From Phycisphaerales bacterium (GTDB lineage: Bacteria > Planctomycetota > Phycisphaerae > Phycisphaerales > SM1A02), in NCBI GenBank assembly GCA_029260575.1, contig JAJDDB010000028.1:1-64000 (forward strand): DNA of 64,000 nt, in the 5' to 3' direction. Below, in pieces: positions 1 through 8,336 of the stretch (positions are counted from its first letter, which is position 1; each line of letters starts with the position of its first letter). The position numbers and the translations under genes are program-made. The notes under the pieces were generated by a model. It searched no databases and had not been told where the DNA came from. It worked only from the letters and a program-made list of their open reading frames with translations.

Positions 1-1
1 C

Positions 2-598
2 TACGTGCCTGTGCAGTCTGCGGAGTCGCGCACTCCCGCACTCATTCAGCACAAGGATGCCGTTCGCGCCAGCGCTGAAGCGAGTTTGCGCGTCTATGCG
101 CGGCTGATTCGCGCCAATGCGGGTATTGGCAATGATGATCGGGTGGCGCTTGGACTGAGCGTTGACAATCGATCGCGAGCGCGCATTGCTGCGCCGGCCT
201 CTGCGCCGCTGCTCAATGTGGTGTGCGCGTTTCCGGGCAGTCACCAGTTGCGGTTTGCCGATGAGAACACGCCGAACTCCCGGGCCAAGCCGCGAGGTGT
301 GACCAATCTCTGGCTGGCGATGGCGATCAGTGACTATGGATGTCCGACGCCGAACGATCCGAACGCCGCAATGATGGTCGGCGCGTTCACGAAACAGCCT
401 GCGTATGTCGAGCATGAAATCAAAGATGCAGGCAAGACTGCGACGTATTTCGGCAGGTGGGCGACGGCGCGAGGTCTGCTCGGGCCGTGGTCGCTGCCGC
501 GCAGTATGACGATCGTGGCAGGGGGAAGCGCTGCGCCGAGCGGAACGAAGCACCGGCAGGTCGAACCCGCACGTGAAAATCTGCGCAAGGCGGCATAG
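2..598 (+). CDS. Unknown protein, N-terminus cut by window edge
   Basis: The frame is open to the left edge and the codon before the first GTG (position 5) is a sense codon, so the true start probably lies outside the window. About 198 codons are visible. I do not recognise the family. A block near residues 147-166 is rich in Trp, Gly and Arg (FGRWATARGLLGPWSLP), and the tail is basic and Ala-rich. No membrane segment is seen in the visible part. proC begins 65 bp downstream on the same strand, so the two may be co-transcribed. Confidence 0.6.
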   Translation, partial: YVPVQSAESRTPALIQHKDAVRASAEASLRVYARLIRANAGIGNDDRVALGLSVDNRSRARIAAPASAPLLNVVCAFPGSHQLRFADENTPNSRAKPRGVTNLWLAMAISDYGCPTPNDPNAAMMVGAFTKQPAYVEHEIKDAGKTATYFGRWATARGLLGPWSLPRSMTIVAGGSAAPSGTKHRQVEPARENLRKAA

Positions 599-663
599 AA
601 GCAGTTGATGCGGTCGCGTATTTTGTTCTTGTTGCTGTGCGGTGGTACCGTGCATCGACTGTT

Positions 664-1470
664 ATGACACACACACTCGGCATCATCGGCTGCGGAAACA
701 TGGGGGCTGCGATACTGCGCGGTGCTCTGCACGCTGGGGTATTGGCCGCTAGTGATGTCGTTGTTGCTGAACCTGATGCAGACAAACGATCAAAGCTGGC
801 TGACACCGGCTGCGCCATCGTGGAATCCGCAAAAGACATCGTCAATGTTCAGCAGATCATGCTGGCGGTGAAGCCGCAGGCGTTTGCAACTGTGGCGGAG
901 GCAATTGCGCCGCTGCCTCAGCCGACCGTGGTGATTTCGATCATGGCAGGACTATCCAGCGCGACGATCCGCAAAGCGCTCGGCGAAAACGCCAGAATCG
1001 TACGCGCGATGCCCAACACACCCGCTCAACTCGGCCTGGGAATGACCGCTCTGGCAGTTGGTGACGGCGCAACTGAAGCTGACCTGGAACTGGCAACGAA
1101 ACTCTTTGAAGCGGTGGGGCGGGTGTTGCGTGTTGATGAAATCATGATGTACGCCATCACCGCAGTCAGCGGGTCCGGGCCGGCGTACATCTTCCTGCTT
1201 GCAGAAGCAATGCAGCAAGGGGCCGAGCAGATGGGCTTGTCGCATGCCGATGCCCGAACGCTGGTCGCTCAGACTGTGCGCGGTGCCGGGGAATTGCTCG
1301 CGCAATCTGAATTAACCGCAACTGATTTACGACAAGCGGTGACAAGCCCCGGCGGCACGACCGCTGCGGCGCTGGAACACATGTTCGAAAAGGAACTGCC
1401 GGAGATCGTCACCGAAGCTCTGGCTGCAGCCCGCGATCGGGGCATTGAACTGGATCAGGCGACGGCGTGA
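664..1470 (+). CDS. proC: Pyrroline-5-carboxylate reductase
   Basis: Catalyses the last step of proline synthesis, the NAD(P)H-dependent reduction of 1-pyrroline-5-carboxylate to L-proline, in the cytoplasm. The N-terminus has the Rossmann dinucleotide motif GIIGCGNMG (residues 6-14). Family blocks VRAMPNTPA and AVSGSGPAYIFLL follow, and the C-terminal dimerisation region contains TSPGGTTAAALE. The 268-residue length is normal for ProC. I start at ATG 664 rather than the in-frame GTG nine codons upstream, because MTHTLGIIGCG puts the Rossmann strand at the usual distance from the N-terminus. No other proline genes are nearby. Confidence 0.95.
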   Translation: MTHTLGIIGCGNMGAAILRGALHAGVLAASDVVVAEPDADKRSKLADTGCAIVESAKDIVNVQQIMLAVKPQAFATVAEAIAPLPQPTVVISIMAGLSSATIRKALGENARIVRAMPNTPAQLGLGMTALAVGDGATEADLELATKLFEAVGRVLRVDEIMMYAITAVSGSGPAYIFLLAEAMQQGAEQMGLSHADARTLVAQTVRGAGELLAQSELTATDLRQAVTSPGGTTAAALEHMFEKELPEIVTEALAAARDRGIELDQATA

Positions 1471-1481
1471 CTATGTGCATT

Positions 1482-1562
1482 CCCACGGCAAAGCCGCGGG
1501 CGAATGGCTTGCCACATGCGCTCATTGCAATACCTTTAGCCTCCGGCTCTGCCGGGGGGGGC
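1482..1562 (-). repeat. Dispersed double-hairpin repeat, copy 3
   Basis: Read on the minus strand this intergenic piece is a GC-rich hairpin (CCGGCAGAGCCGG), the linker start GGCTAAAGGTATTGCAATG, about 25 bp of less conserved sequence, then a second hairpin around CGGCTTTGCCG. The same architecture and linker start occur on the plus strand at 54779-54860 and 55773-55852. This copy is the most diverged of the three. It sits between the convergent ends of proC and the ABC permease, so it may also act as a terminator for both. Confidence 0.6.
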
Positions 1563-1577
1563 GGGGACGCCGCGTGG

Positions 1578-2708
1578 TCAATAATCCCGGCGCACAAAGA
1601 TGAACGCCGCCAGGCCGAGCATCACGAATTCGAATATGAGTGATGTGCCGATGACGTACCACATTGACCGCGATTCGTAGAACTCGATCGTTCGTGATTC
1701 TGCCTGTCGATCACGCGTATTGCGTGCAGGAATTAAATCGCCTTCCTCGTTCATTGTGACGTTGTTGCTCATTATGTCGCTGAATGACACATCTGTATCT
1801 CGCTTGAGCCATCGTTCCAGTAACCCAACCGTTTCGCCGGTCTTCGGAAAAACGTACTTCACGGCCTGAATGCGCTTCATCCACGGATCAAGATCTTCCA
1901 GAAGTTCTTTACTCTCTGCTGCAGCCTGTTCCTTATGCGAGATCTGACCCTGCAGGCCGGCCCGTTCACGAGCGTTGTCTTCGGTATCCTCGATCCTGTT
2001 GAGTGATGCAACGAATCGATCGCGATCGTCAACGGCATCCTCGAGCGAGAGCTGCGTCCCGACTTGAATCTGCACAATTGTTAACTCCGCCATATTGATG
2101 CCAAATGTGCTGAACCACAGCAGCAGCGTCAGGAGCAGCGCGGTCAATGCGGAGCGCGTCCACACGCCGATGAACACGTTGAAGGAGTACAGGTAGCTGT
2201 AGAACAGTGTGATGAGCGGGATGGCTGCGAAGATGAGCCAGTTCCACTCGCCGGTGCGCCACCCCATGCACAGGAACACGCCGATGCAGAAGATCGCGAC
2301 CTGCAACAGAACAAAGAGCAGACTCAGCAGATACTTGGTGAAAAACAATCGCAGGCGACTGATTGGCTTGGAGAGCACCAGATCAATGGCGCCGCCTGCA
2401 ATGAAATCCGGAAAGATCGTCGTCGTCGAGATCAGCGCCAGTATTACCGCCGCCCACGCAAGCCAGATTCCGACTATGAACGTGGAGAAAATGCTGCGAT
2501 ACAGCATTCGCGCGATCGGCGAACCCTCGCGAATCTGATCGTTGTCGACATGCCAGATGCCGAAGAAATACGAAATTCCCGTCTCGTCGAATCCCATCGA
2601 CGCATAGCCCAACATCACCATCGTGCTGATCGCAAGCACGACCCAGAACAGCTTTCGCGAATTCAACTCGCGGTACGCATCAATCAACATTGCCTTGAAC
2701 TGTGTCAT
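1578..2708 (-). CDS. ABC-2 type transporter permease
   Basis: Membrane subunit of an ABC exporter, 376 residues. Hydrophobic segments are seen near residues 20-40, 70-100, 125-150, 155-175, 185-210 and 350-372. Between the fifth and last lies a long polar, charged loop (about residues 215-340) predicted to be extracytoplasmic. A single TM close to the C-terminus is typical of the ABC-2/NosY-like permease group. The start ATG overlaps the stop of the upstream ATPase gene by 4 bp (ATGA), so the two are translationally coupled and should form one transporter. The substrate cannot be told from the sequence. Confidence 0.85.
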   Translation of the reverse strand: MTQFKAMLIDAYRELNSRKLFWVVLAISTMVMLGYASMGFDETGISYFFGIWHVDNDQIREGSPIARMLYRSIFSTFIVGIWLAWAAVILALISTTTIFPDFIAGGAIDLVLSKPISRLRLFFTKYLLSLLFVLLQVAIFCIGVFLCMGWRTGEWNWLIFAAIPLITLFYSYLYSFNVFIGVWTRSALTALLLTLLLWFSTFGINMAELTIVQIQVGTQLSLEDAVDDRDRFVASLNRIEDTEDNARERAGLQGQISHKEQAAAESKELLEDLDPWMKRIQAVKYVFPKTGETVGLLERWLKRDTDVSFSDIMSNNVTMNEEGDLIPARNTRDRQAESRTIEFYESRSMWYVIGTSLIFEFVMLGLAAFIFVRRDY

Positions 2709-3685
2709 GACGCCCCTCCGTTACGTGCTGCGCCCGGCTTGTATGCTTTGCCCGTGCTCGGATCGGTAACCGCCCGCAGGAACAGGTCCTCCAGATTCTC
2801 CCGCACCGGCTGCAACGACACGATTGTCGTGCCATCGCTGCGCAGGCGATCGACAATCGGCTGCACCGGGCCCGGCTCCGCGCCTTGCATCACCAATCTC
2901 GTTCGATCTACACCAACCGGCTCGTGCCGCACATCAGCGTTTTCCTTCACCCAACCGGGCGGCGATCCGAGTATCAGTATCTCATACCGCCGGCTTTCGC
3001 TGGTCAGATCATCAAGCGAGCCTTGCATTGCAACTTCACCCTGCACGAGAATTGCCACGCGACTGCACACCAATTCCAGTTCGCTGAGCAAATGCGAATT
3101 CAGAAAGACCGTCCGCCCCTCATCACGCAGCCGCACGAGCACATCGCGAATCTCGCGCCGCCCGACTGGGTCCACACCATCCGTCGGTTCATCCAGCAGC
3201 ACAAGCTGCGGGTCGTTCATCAAAGCCTGCGCCAGCCCAACGCGCTGCAACATGCCCTTGGAATACGATGAAATCTTCTTGTTGGCCCATTCGCTCATGC
3301 CGACCACATCAAGCAGTTCCGCAGTTCGTCGACGACGTTCGGTTCGCGAAACGTTGGCCATCGCTGCGTAGAAATCCAGCACCTGCGCGCCGGTGAGATA
3401 TTGCGGGAACCGGTGATGCTCGGGCAGATACCCGACCCTGCCCAGTGTCGGCTTGTGTCCGACGGGCCGGCCGAGCATCGTGCCGCTGGCCTGGGTCGGC
3501 CGAACGACCGTCATCATGATTTTCACCAGCGTGCTCTTGCCAGCACCGTTGGGGCCGAGCAGGCCGAAAATTTCGCCCGGATGCACCTGCATGTCGATGC
3601 CGCGCAGTGCATGAACTTTTCCGCGATACATCTTCTGGACGTTGTGCAGATCGATTGCCATCTGACCGTTGGATTGCTTGACCAC
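2705..3685 (-). CDS. ABC transporter ATP-binding protein
   Basis: ATPase partner of the downstream ABC-2 permease. Visible motifs are Walker A GPNGAGKST, the signature-like YSKGMLQRV, Walker B LVLLDEPTDGVD and the switch His in NSHLL. The roughly 100-residue C-terminal extension after the nucleotide-binding domain is usual in the CcmA/NatA-like exporter group. The start is taken as GTG 3685, which has AGGGAG 8 bp upstream. ATG 3661 (MAIDLHNVQK) is an alternative. Gene order is ATPase then permease with a 4-bp overlap. Confidence 0.9.
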   Translation of the reverse strand: MVKQSNGQMAIDLHNVQKMYRGKVHALRGIDMQVHPGEIFGLLGPNGAGKSTLVKIMMTVVRPTQASGTMLGRPVGHKPTLGRVGYLPEHHRFPQYLTGAQVLDFYAAMANVSRTERRRRTAELLDVVGMSEWANKKISSYSKGMLQRVGLAQALMNDPQLVLLDEPTDGVDPVGRREIRDVLVRLRDEGRTVFLNSHLLSELELVCSRVAILVQGEVAMQGSLDDLTSESRRYEILILGSPPGWVKENADVRHEPVGVDRTRLVMQGAEPGPVQPIVDRLRSDGTTIVSLQPVRENLEDLFLRAVTDPSTGKAYKPGAARNGGAS

Positions 3686-3792
3686 GAGGCACGCTCCCTG
3701 TCCCTGATGTGTACTTGCCTGTACTTGCCCAGTCTATCGGAAACGACCCCCATCTGGTTTCAGGTGCGGGAGCAGACTATGCTCGGACGGGC

Positions 3793-5832
3793 ATGTACAC
3801 ATCGCTGCACGACTTCCTTCGAGAACTTGAACAGGCAGGTGAATTGAAACGCATCAATTCGCCGGTCAGCTCGTTGTTGGAAATCTCTGCTCTCACCGAT
3901 CGTGTCAGTAAAGCACAAGCTCCGAGTGTCAGCGATGCCGCCCGCCAGTTTGACCCGATGCACGCAGAACAAGGCGGCCATGCGCTGCTGTTTGAGAACG
4001 TGCAAGACTGCGACTTTCCGTTGGCGATCAACATCTTCGGTTCCTATCGCAGAACCGAACTCGCGCTCGGCTGCGCCTCGACGGGCGGATTTCCCGCAAT
4101 CGCTAGAAAGATCGGCGCGCTGGCCCAACCAAAACCGCCGCGCTCGTTTGGCGAACTGCTGCAGATGGGCAAGCAGTTCATGCCGTTGCTGCGCATCTCG
4201 CCGAAGCTTCGGCGCAATGGCCGGTGTCAGGATGTTGTCAAACTCACCGAGCGAGGTGAAGTCGACTTGATGCGTTTGCCGCTGATCAAATGCTGGCCGC
4301 TTGATGGAGATCCCGCTGCGGTCCACTCCGGCATGGATGCGGAGCTGGCCGGCACGTTGATGGGGCAGGGGCGCTATATCACGTTTGCAGGCATGCACAC
4401 AATTCACGCGGATGATCGTGATGAAGAGAAACCGGCCAGCCACAACATCGGTATGTACCGGGCGCAGTTGATCGATAACACCCGTTTGGCAATGCACTGG
4501 CATGTGCATCACGATGGCGCAGCACACTGGCGCAGTTGGAAGAAGCTCGGCAGGCCCATGCCGATTGCGATCTGTCTTGGCGGTGAAAGTGTCTTGCCGT
4601 ATGCCGCCACCGCTCCGCTGCCGCCGGGCATAAGTGAATTGCTCATGGCAGGCTTTCTCAACGGCCGGGGCATTGAACTCGTTCCCGCGAAAACTGTTCC
4701 GCTGCGCGTGCCCGCCAACTGCGAAATTGTGATCGAGGGATATGTCTCGACCGAATGCGGTTCGATCGGATACGACCCGAAATCCGGCGAACCGCTCGGC
4801 CCCGGCGCGGTCTTCGAAGGCCCGTTCGGCGATCACACCGGCTTTTACTCGCTGCCCGATCGATATCCAATCGTTGAAGTCACCGCAATCACCCACCGCA
4901 CCGATGCGATTTTCCCGGCAACGATTGTCGGCCAACCGCCGCAGGAAGATTACTACCTCGGCAAAGCAACCGAACGCATCTTTCTGCCGCTGCTGCAGAC
5001 GCTGATTCCCGATATTGATGACTATCACCTGCCACAATTCGGCTGTTTTCACAACTGCGCGTTCATTGCAATCGACAAGGCATATCCATTGCAAGCCCGG
5101 CGAGTGATGCATGCGGTATGGGGTGCGGGGCAGATGGCGTGGACGAAGATGATCGTCGTCGTTGACGCTGCAGTTGATGTACATGACGAAGCTGCTGTTC
5201 TGCGCGCGATGTTCGAACATTGCGATTTCCATCGTGATGTGGAAATTGTGCACGGCCCGCTGGACATTCTCGACCACGCTGCGCCGCATCTCGGTGCCGG
5301 CTGCAAGATTGGGTTCGACGCCACGCGAAAGATACACGGCGAGCAAACCAACGGTGTCGCTCTTGAGCCGCCGTTTCCGCTTGCGTCGTCACTTGAAAAC
5401 GATCCACAGTGGACGAAACTGCTCGAGCGTTTCCGCAGTGTGCCGGGCGCCGTAGATGTCGCGCTGCCCGAATTCGGTGGTGGCCGCTGTCTGTTCCTGA
5501 GTATCGACAAGGTCGAACCCGGCCAGGGGCCGGCGACACTACACAAATTGTGGAAACACTGCGGTCCCGGCGTTGCTGAACTTACCGTCCTCGTCGATGC
5601 CCGCGTCGATGTACACGACTGGCAGTCCGTGCTGTTTCACATGTGCGCCAATTTCGATCCGGGCAGGGATATCGAACACAACGGCCACCACATCGGCATC
5701 GACGCGACAACCAAGACGCCTGCTGAATCACGTCATGGCGCACCAGTTAGGCCGTACCCGCCGATCCTGGAAATGGACCCGCAAACCGAAGTGCTCGTCA
5801 ATCGCCGATGGAATGAATACGGGTTGAAGTAG
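3793..5832 (+). CDS. UbiD family decarboxylase with duplicated C-terminal module
   Basis: Member of the prenylated-FMN decarboxylase (UbiD) family, which acts on aromatic or unsaturated carboxylates, for example in ubiquinone or futalosine-route menaquinone synthesis. Recognisable blocks are VSTECGSIGYDP, EGPFGDHTGFYS and VGQPPQEDYYLGKATER. At 679 residues it is longer than the roughly 490 of E. coli UbiD. The extra length comes from a second copy of the C-terminal module: blocks IAIDKAYP..VVDAAVDVHD..GFDATRK are echoed later by LSIDKVEP..LVDARVDVHD..GIDATTK. Start ATG 3793 (MYTSLHDFLRELE) matches the usual family N-terminus; an upstream in-frame ATG at 3709 would add 28 atypical residues. 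The partner prenyltransferase UbiX is not in the window. Confidence 0.85.
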   Translation: MYTSLHDFLRELEQAGELKRINSPVSSLLEISALTDRVSKAQAPSVSDAARQFDPMHAEQGGHALLFENVQDCDFPLAINIFGSYRRTELALGCASTGGFPAIARKIGALAQPKPPRSFGELLQMGKQFMPLLRISPKLRRNGRCQDVVKLTERGEVDLMRLPLIKCWPLDGDPAAVHSGMDAELAGTLMGQGRYITFAGMHTIHADDRDEEKPASHNIGMYRAQLIDNTRLAMHWHVHHDGAAHWRSWKKLGRPMPIAICLGGESVLPYAATAPLPPGISELLMAGFLNGRGIELVPAKTVPLRVPANCEIVIEGYVSTECGSIGYDPKSGEPLGPGAVFEGPFGDHTGFYSLPDRYPIVEVTAITHRTDAIFPATIVGQPPQEDYYLGKATERIFLPLLQTLIPDIDDYHLPQFGCFHNCAFIAIDKAYPLQARRVMHAVWGAGQMAWTKMIVVVDAAVDVHDEAAVLRAMFEHCDFHRDVEIVHGPLDILDHAAPHLGAGCKIGFDATRKIHGEQTNGVALEPPFPLASSLENDPQWTKLLERFRSVPGAVDVALPEFGGGRCLFLSIDKVEPGQGPATLHKLWKHCGPGVAELTVLVDARVDVHDWQSVLFHMCANFDPGRDIEHNGHHIGIDATTKTPAESRHGAPVRPYPPILEMDPQTEVLVNRRWNEYGLK

Positions 5833-5880
5833 AGCCAGCTGCTCACGGTTCACTGAAGGCCGCGCTATGCTTGAATTGCA

Positions 5881-6459
5881 ATGTCGATAACGTGGACATT
5901 TACATTTCGCGCGGTGATTGTGCTCGGCCTGAGCGCGCATGTCTTTCTGATGTACAACCTCGCGCGGGTGCTGAACGGCGGCTTCGGGATGAATCTCGGA
6001 ACGATTGTCCTTGCAGTGCTGTTCTCCGCAGCGATGCTCATTCCACTGTTCTGGGTCGTGTGTTTAGCAGATGTTCCTGAGATGCTTCTTTCACAACGTG
6101 CGCAACGCCGATTCAGCAACGGGCAATGTCCCTCGTGTGGATACAACTGTGAGAACATTTCCAGTGCGACATGCCCGGAGTGTGGCACAGCGCTCCTCGA
6201 GCCTGCGCGATATCAGTGGACCTGGCAAACGCTGCGGCGTTATGTCGTACTCAATGTCATAGCCATGCTTATCGGTGTCGGTTTTGGAGAATCGCTGCTG
6301 ACGTTCGACGAACTCATGTTTCGCCGCGAAGCAAGCACTTTGGAATTGCAGCAGTTTCCAAGTACCGTTCTGCTCTCGCGCAATCGAATCTGGCCGAACA
6401 ACGACAGCAATATTCGGTACGATACGTTGACCGGATTTACCGCCCGAAATTCGCAGTAG
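5881..6459 (+). CDS. Zinc-ribbon membrane protein
   Basis: 192-residue protein of unknown function. Two hydrophobic segments (about residues 9-30 and 40-63) precede a cytoplasmic four-Cys zinc ribbon, CPSCGYN..CPECG, near residues 82-102. A third hydrophobic segment lies at about 119-138. This architecture (TM helices plus a CPxC/CPECG ribbon) is common in planctomycetes. A similar protein is encoded at 16971-17900. The C-terminal 23 bp overlap the 3' end of the convergent mltA. No clear ribosome-binding site is seen. Confidence 0.6.
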   Translation: MSITWTFTFRAVIVLGLSAHVFLMYNLARVLNGGFGMNLGTIVLAVLFSAAMLIPLFWVVCLADVPEMLLSQRAQRRFSNGQCPSCGYNCENISSATCPECGTALLEPARYQWTWQTLRRYVVLNVIAMLIGVGFGESLLTFDELMFRREASTLELQQFPSTVLLSRNRIWPNNDSNIRYDTLTGFTARNSQ

Positions 6460-7702
6460 CGGTCGTAACGCCCGGCTGCGGCGCGTACAGATCGATGTAT
6501 TCCGGCTTCAGAAACACGTAGTACAACCGGCCTTCGGCATACTGTCCGCCGGCCACGATCTCCGCAGTCGGCCCGATCCCCATGAAAATGTCCGCCCGAC
6601 CGGGGGCTTTGATGGCTCCGCCGGTATCCTGATCGAGCATGAACTGGCTGAACCGCCGTTTCGCACCCGTCATCGTCAGCGTTTCCGTATCCACCAGGAT
6701 CAATCCGCCGCGCGGATACACCGATTTGTCAGTCGCCAGCGATCGCTCGCGAGTCACTGGAAAACCAAGCGATCCGGCCGGCCAGTTCCCCTGCGGATAC
6801 TGCTGGAAGAACACGTAACTCTGGTTGGCGTGCATCAATTGGCGCACGCTTTCCGGCTCGCGCGCAAATGCTTTCTTCATTTCCGACAGGCTGACACGAT
6901 TCGGATCGAGCAGTTGCGCTTCGACCATCGCTCTACCGAGGCTTGCATACGGCCGATCGGTCTTTCCCGCATATCCGACGTACATCGCCGACCCGTCGCG
7001 CAATCGCAATTTCGCAGAGCCGTTGACATGCACGATGTATGCCGACATCGCATCGGGCAGCCAGACAAGTTCGCTTCCCTCGAACATGTTGCGCGATTCA
7101 ATCTCTCCGCGCGTGTAATACGGAACAATGTCACCATTCGCTGTGCGGCGCCCAAGCGGCCTCCCGGTTTTTTCATCAGTCACGAGATCATCGGGTCGAG
7201 TGTAAAGTGGATACTGAAACGCACCGGTGCGCTTCAGCGATGCATTCAGCACCGGCGAGTAATATCCGGTGTACAGCACAACGCCCTCGCCGTTATAGCC
7301 CACGCTTTCGTAGACATCAAACATGCGTTCAAGGTCTGCCATGAACGCACGCCGATCGGGCGCGTTGTTCAGCAGATCCTGCATTCCGATGACGCTGGAC
7401 TGGGACTGTGCGTGGGAAATACTCTGCACCGGAAAGTGCGTTTTGCTGGACGGCTTGGTGAACCAGAGCACGCTGCGGTCGACAGCATCCAGCAGAAGAG
7501 GATCGCGTGTCTCAAACGCATGGGCCAGATCCGGCCAGTCGCGCCGATCCAATTTACGGATGGCGGGCATGCCATCGGGCAGCGGCCGGCTGTAATCCGG
7601 TCCTATGACGAATGTTGCAGGCTCAACAGCCGGGTCGGTCTGGCAACCGAGCAAGCCAAGCAGCGAAACGGCGAAAACAGCGATTAGAAGGTAGTGTTTC
7701 AT
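6437..7702 (-). CDS. mltA: Membrane-bound lytic murein transglycosylase A, lipoprotein
   Basis: Cleaves the glycan strands of peptidoglycan, forming 1,6-anhydromuramyl ends. The start at ATG 7702 gives a lipoprotein signal (MKHYLLIAVF..LLGC, lipid-accepting Cys20). MltA landmarks are GVVLYTGYYSPVL, YPLYTRPDDL, and the C-terminal 3D domain with DQDTGGAIKAPGRADIFMG, whose Asp residues include the catalytic one. The 421-residue length is near the family norm. An upstream in-frame extension to 7912 is rejected because it would bury the signal peptide. It faces the preceding zinc-ribbon gene with a 23-bp tail-to-tail overlap. A planctomycete with MltA is consistent with a peptidoglycan wall. Confidence 0.9.
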   Translation of the reverse strand: MKHYLLIAVFAVSLLGLLGCQTDPAVEPATFVIGPDYSRPLPDGMPAIRKLDRRDWPDLAHAFETRDPLLLDAVDRSVLWFTKPSSKTHFPVQSISHAQSQSSVIGMQDLLNNAPDRRAFMADLERMFDVYESVGYNGEGVVLYTGYYSPVLNASLKRTGAFQYPLYTRPDDLVTDEKTGRPLGRRTANGDIVPYYTRGEIESRNMFEGSELVWLPDAMSAYIVHVNGSAKLRLRDGSAMYVGYAGKTDRPYASLGRAMVEAQLLDPNRVSLSEMKKAFAREPESVRQLMHANQSYVFFQQYPQGNWPAGSLGFPVTRERSLATDKSVYPRGGLILVDTETLTMTGAKRRFSQFMLDQDTGGAIKAPGRADIFMGIGPTAEIVAGGQYAEGRLYYVFLKPEYIDLYAPQPGVTTATANFGR

Positions 7703-7937
7703 TGGCGATAACCAGTGTTTCCCAGCAGATTCGAAGATGTGCCCAATTGGACCCTTGTACACATCGGCAGCCCACTGCAATCGCCATGAGAGGCGGGGCA
7801 AGCTGGGAAACGGCTGACTGATATTTCGCGTCCTTTCCAATGGACCAGCGCCAACTTTGGTCGAACAATGTAATTGTGCTGCCCGGCGTACGGATTGCCT
7901 TCGGGGCGGCAATTGAAACAGCAGGGGCTATACTGAC

Positions 7938-8249
7938 ATGATGCTCACGCACAGCCTTACCTCATCGCTCGCATTCGGTCTGCCGGGTGGACCCGAATGG
8001 ATTGTCCTGCTCGTGCTCGGACTCCTGATCTTCGGCAAGCGCTTGCCCGATGTCGGCCGGAGCATCGGCCGCGGCATCGTCGAATTTAAACGCGGCATTA
8101 AGGGCATCGAAGACGACATTGACGAGGAATCCAGCCAACCCGGCCCCCGCAAGGATTCACTGCCGGAGGGTGGAGCCAACGATCTGCCGCAGCCGACTGC
8201 TGCAAAGACCGCTGCTCCCGTCGAGACATCAACGTCACCGCAAGGCTGA
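7938..8249 (+). CDS. tatA: Twin-arginine translocase subunit TatA/E
   Basis: Small subunit of the Tat system, which exports folded proteins. Order of features: short N-terminus, one TM helix (about residues 21-36, WIVLLVLGLLIFG), the hinge KRLPDVGRSIG typical of TatA, an amphipathic helix (IVEFKRGIKGIEDDID) and an acidic, Pro-rich disordered tail. FG before KRLP is the signature phenylalanine-glycine. Total length 103. ATG codons at 7938 and 7941 are both possible starts. tatB and tatC are not in the window. Confidence 0.9.
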   Translation: MMLTHSLTSSLAFGLPGGPEWIVLLVLGLLIFGKRLPDVGRSIGRGIVEFKRGIKGIEDDIDEESSQPGPRKDSLPEGGANDLPQPTAAKTAAPVETSTSPQG

Positions 8250-8336
8250 CACAACACTGCACGCAAGAACACGATCGGTACGATTCCCAATGAGGAATGT
8301 GGCCCGGCTGTCGTACTGCTGCGATGCACCGCTCAC

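Noticed and set aside
3760-5346. 528-codon open frame on the minus strand
   Set aside because: Exact antisense shadow of the UbiD gene, which has clear family motifs.
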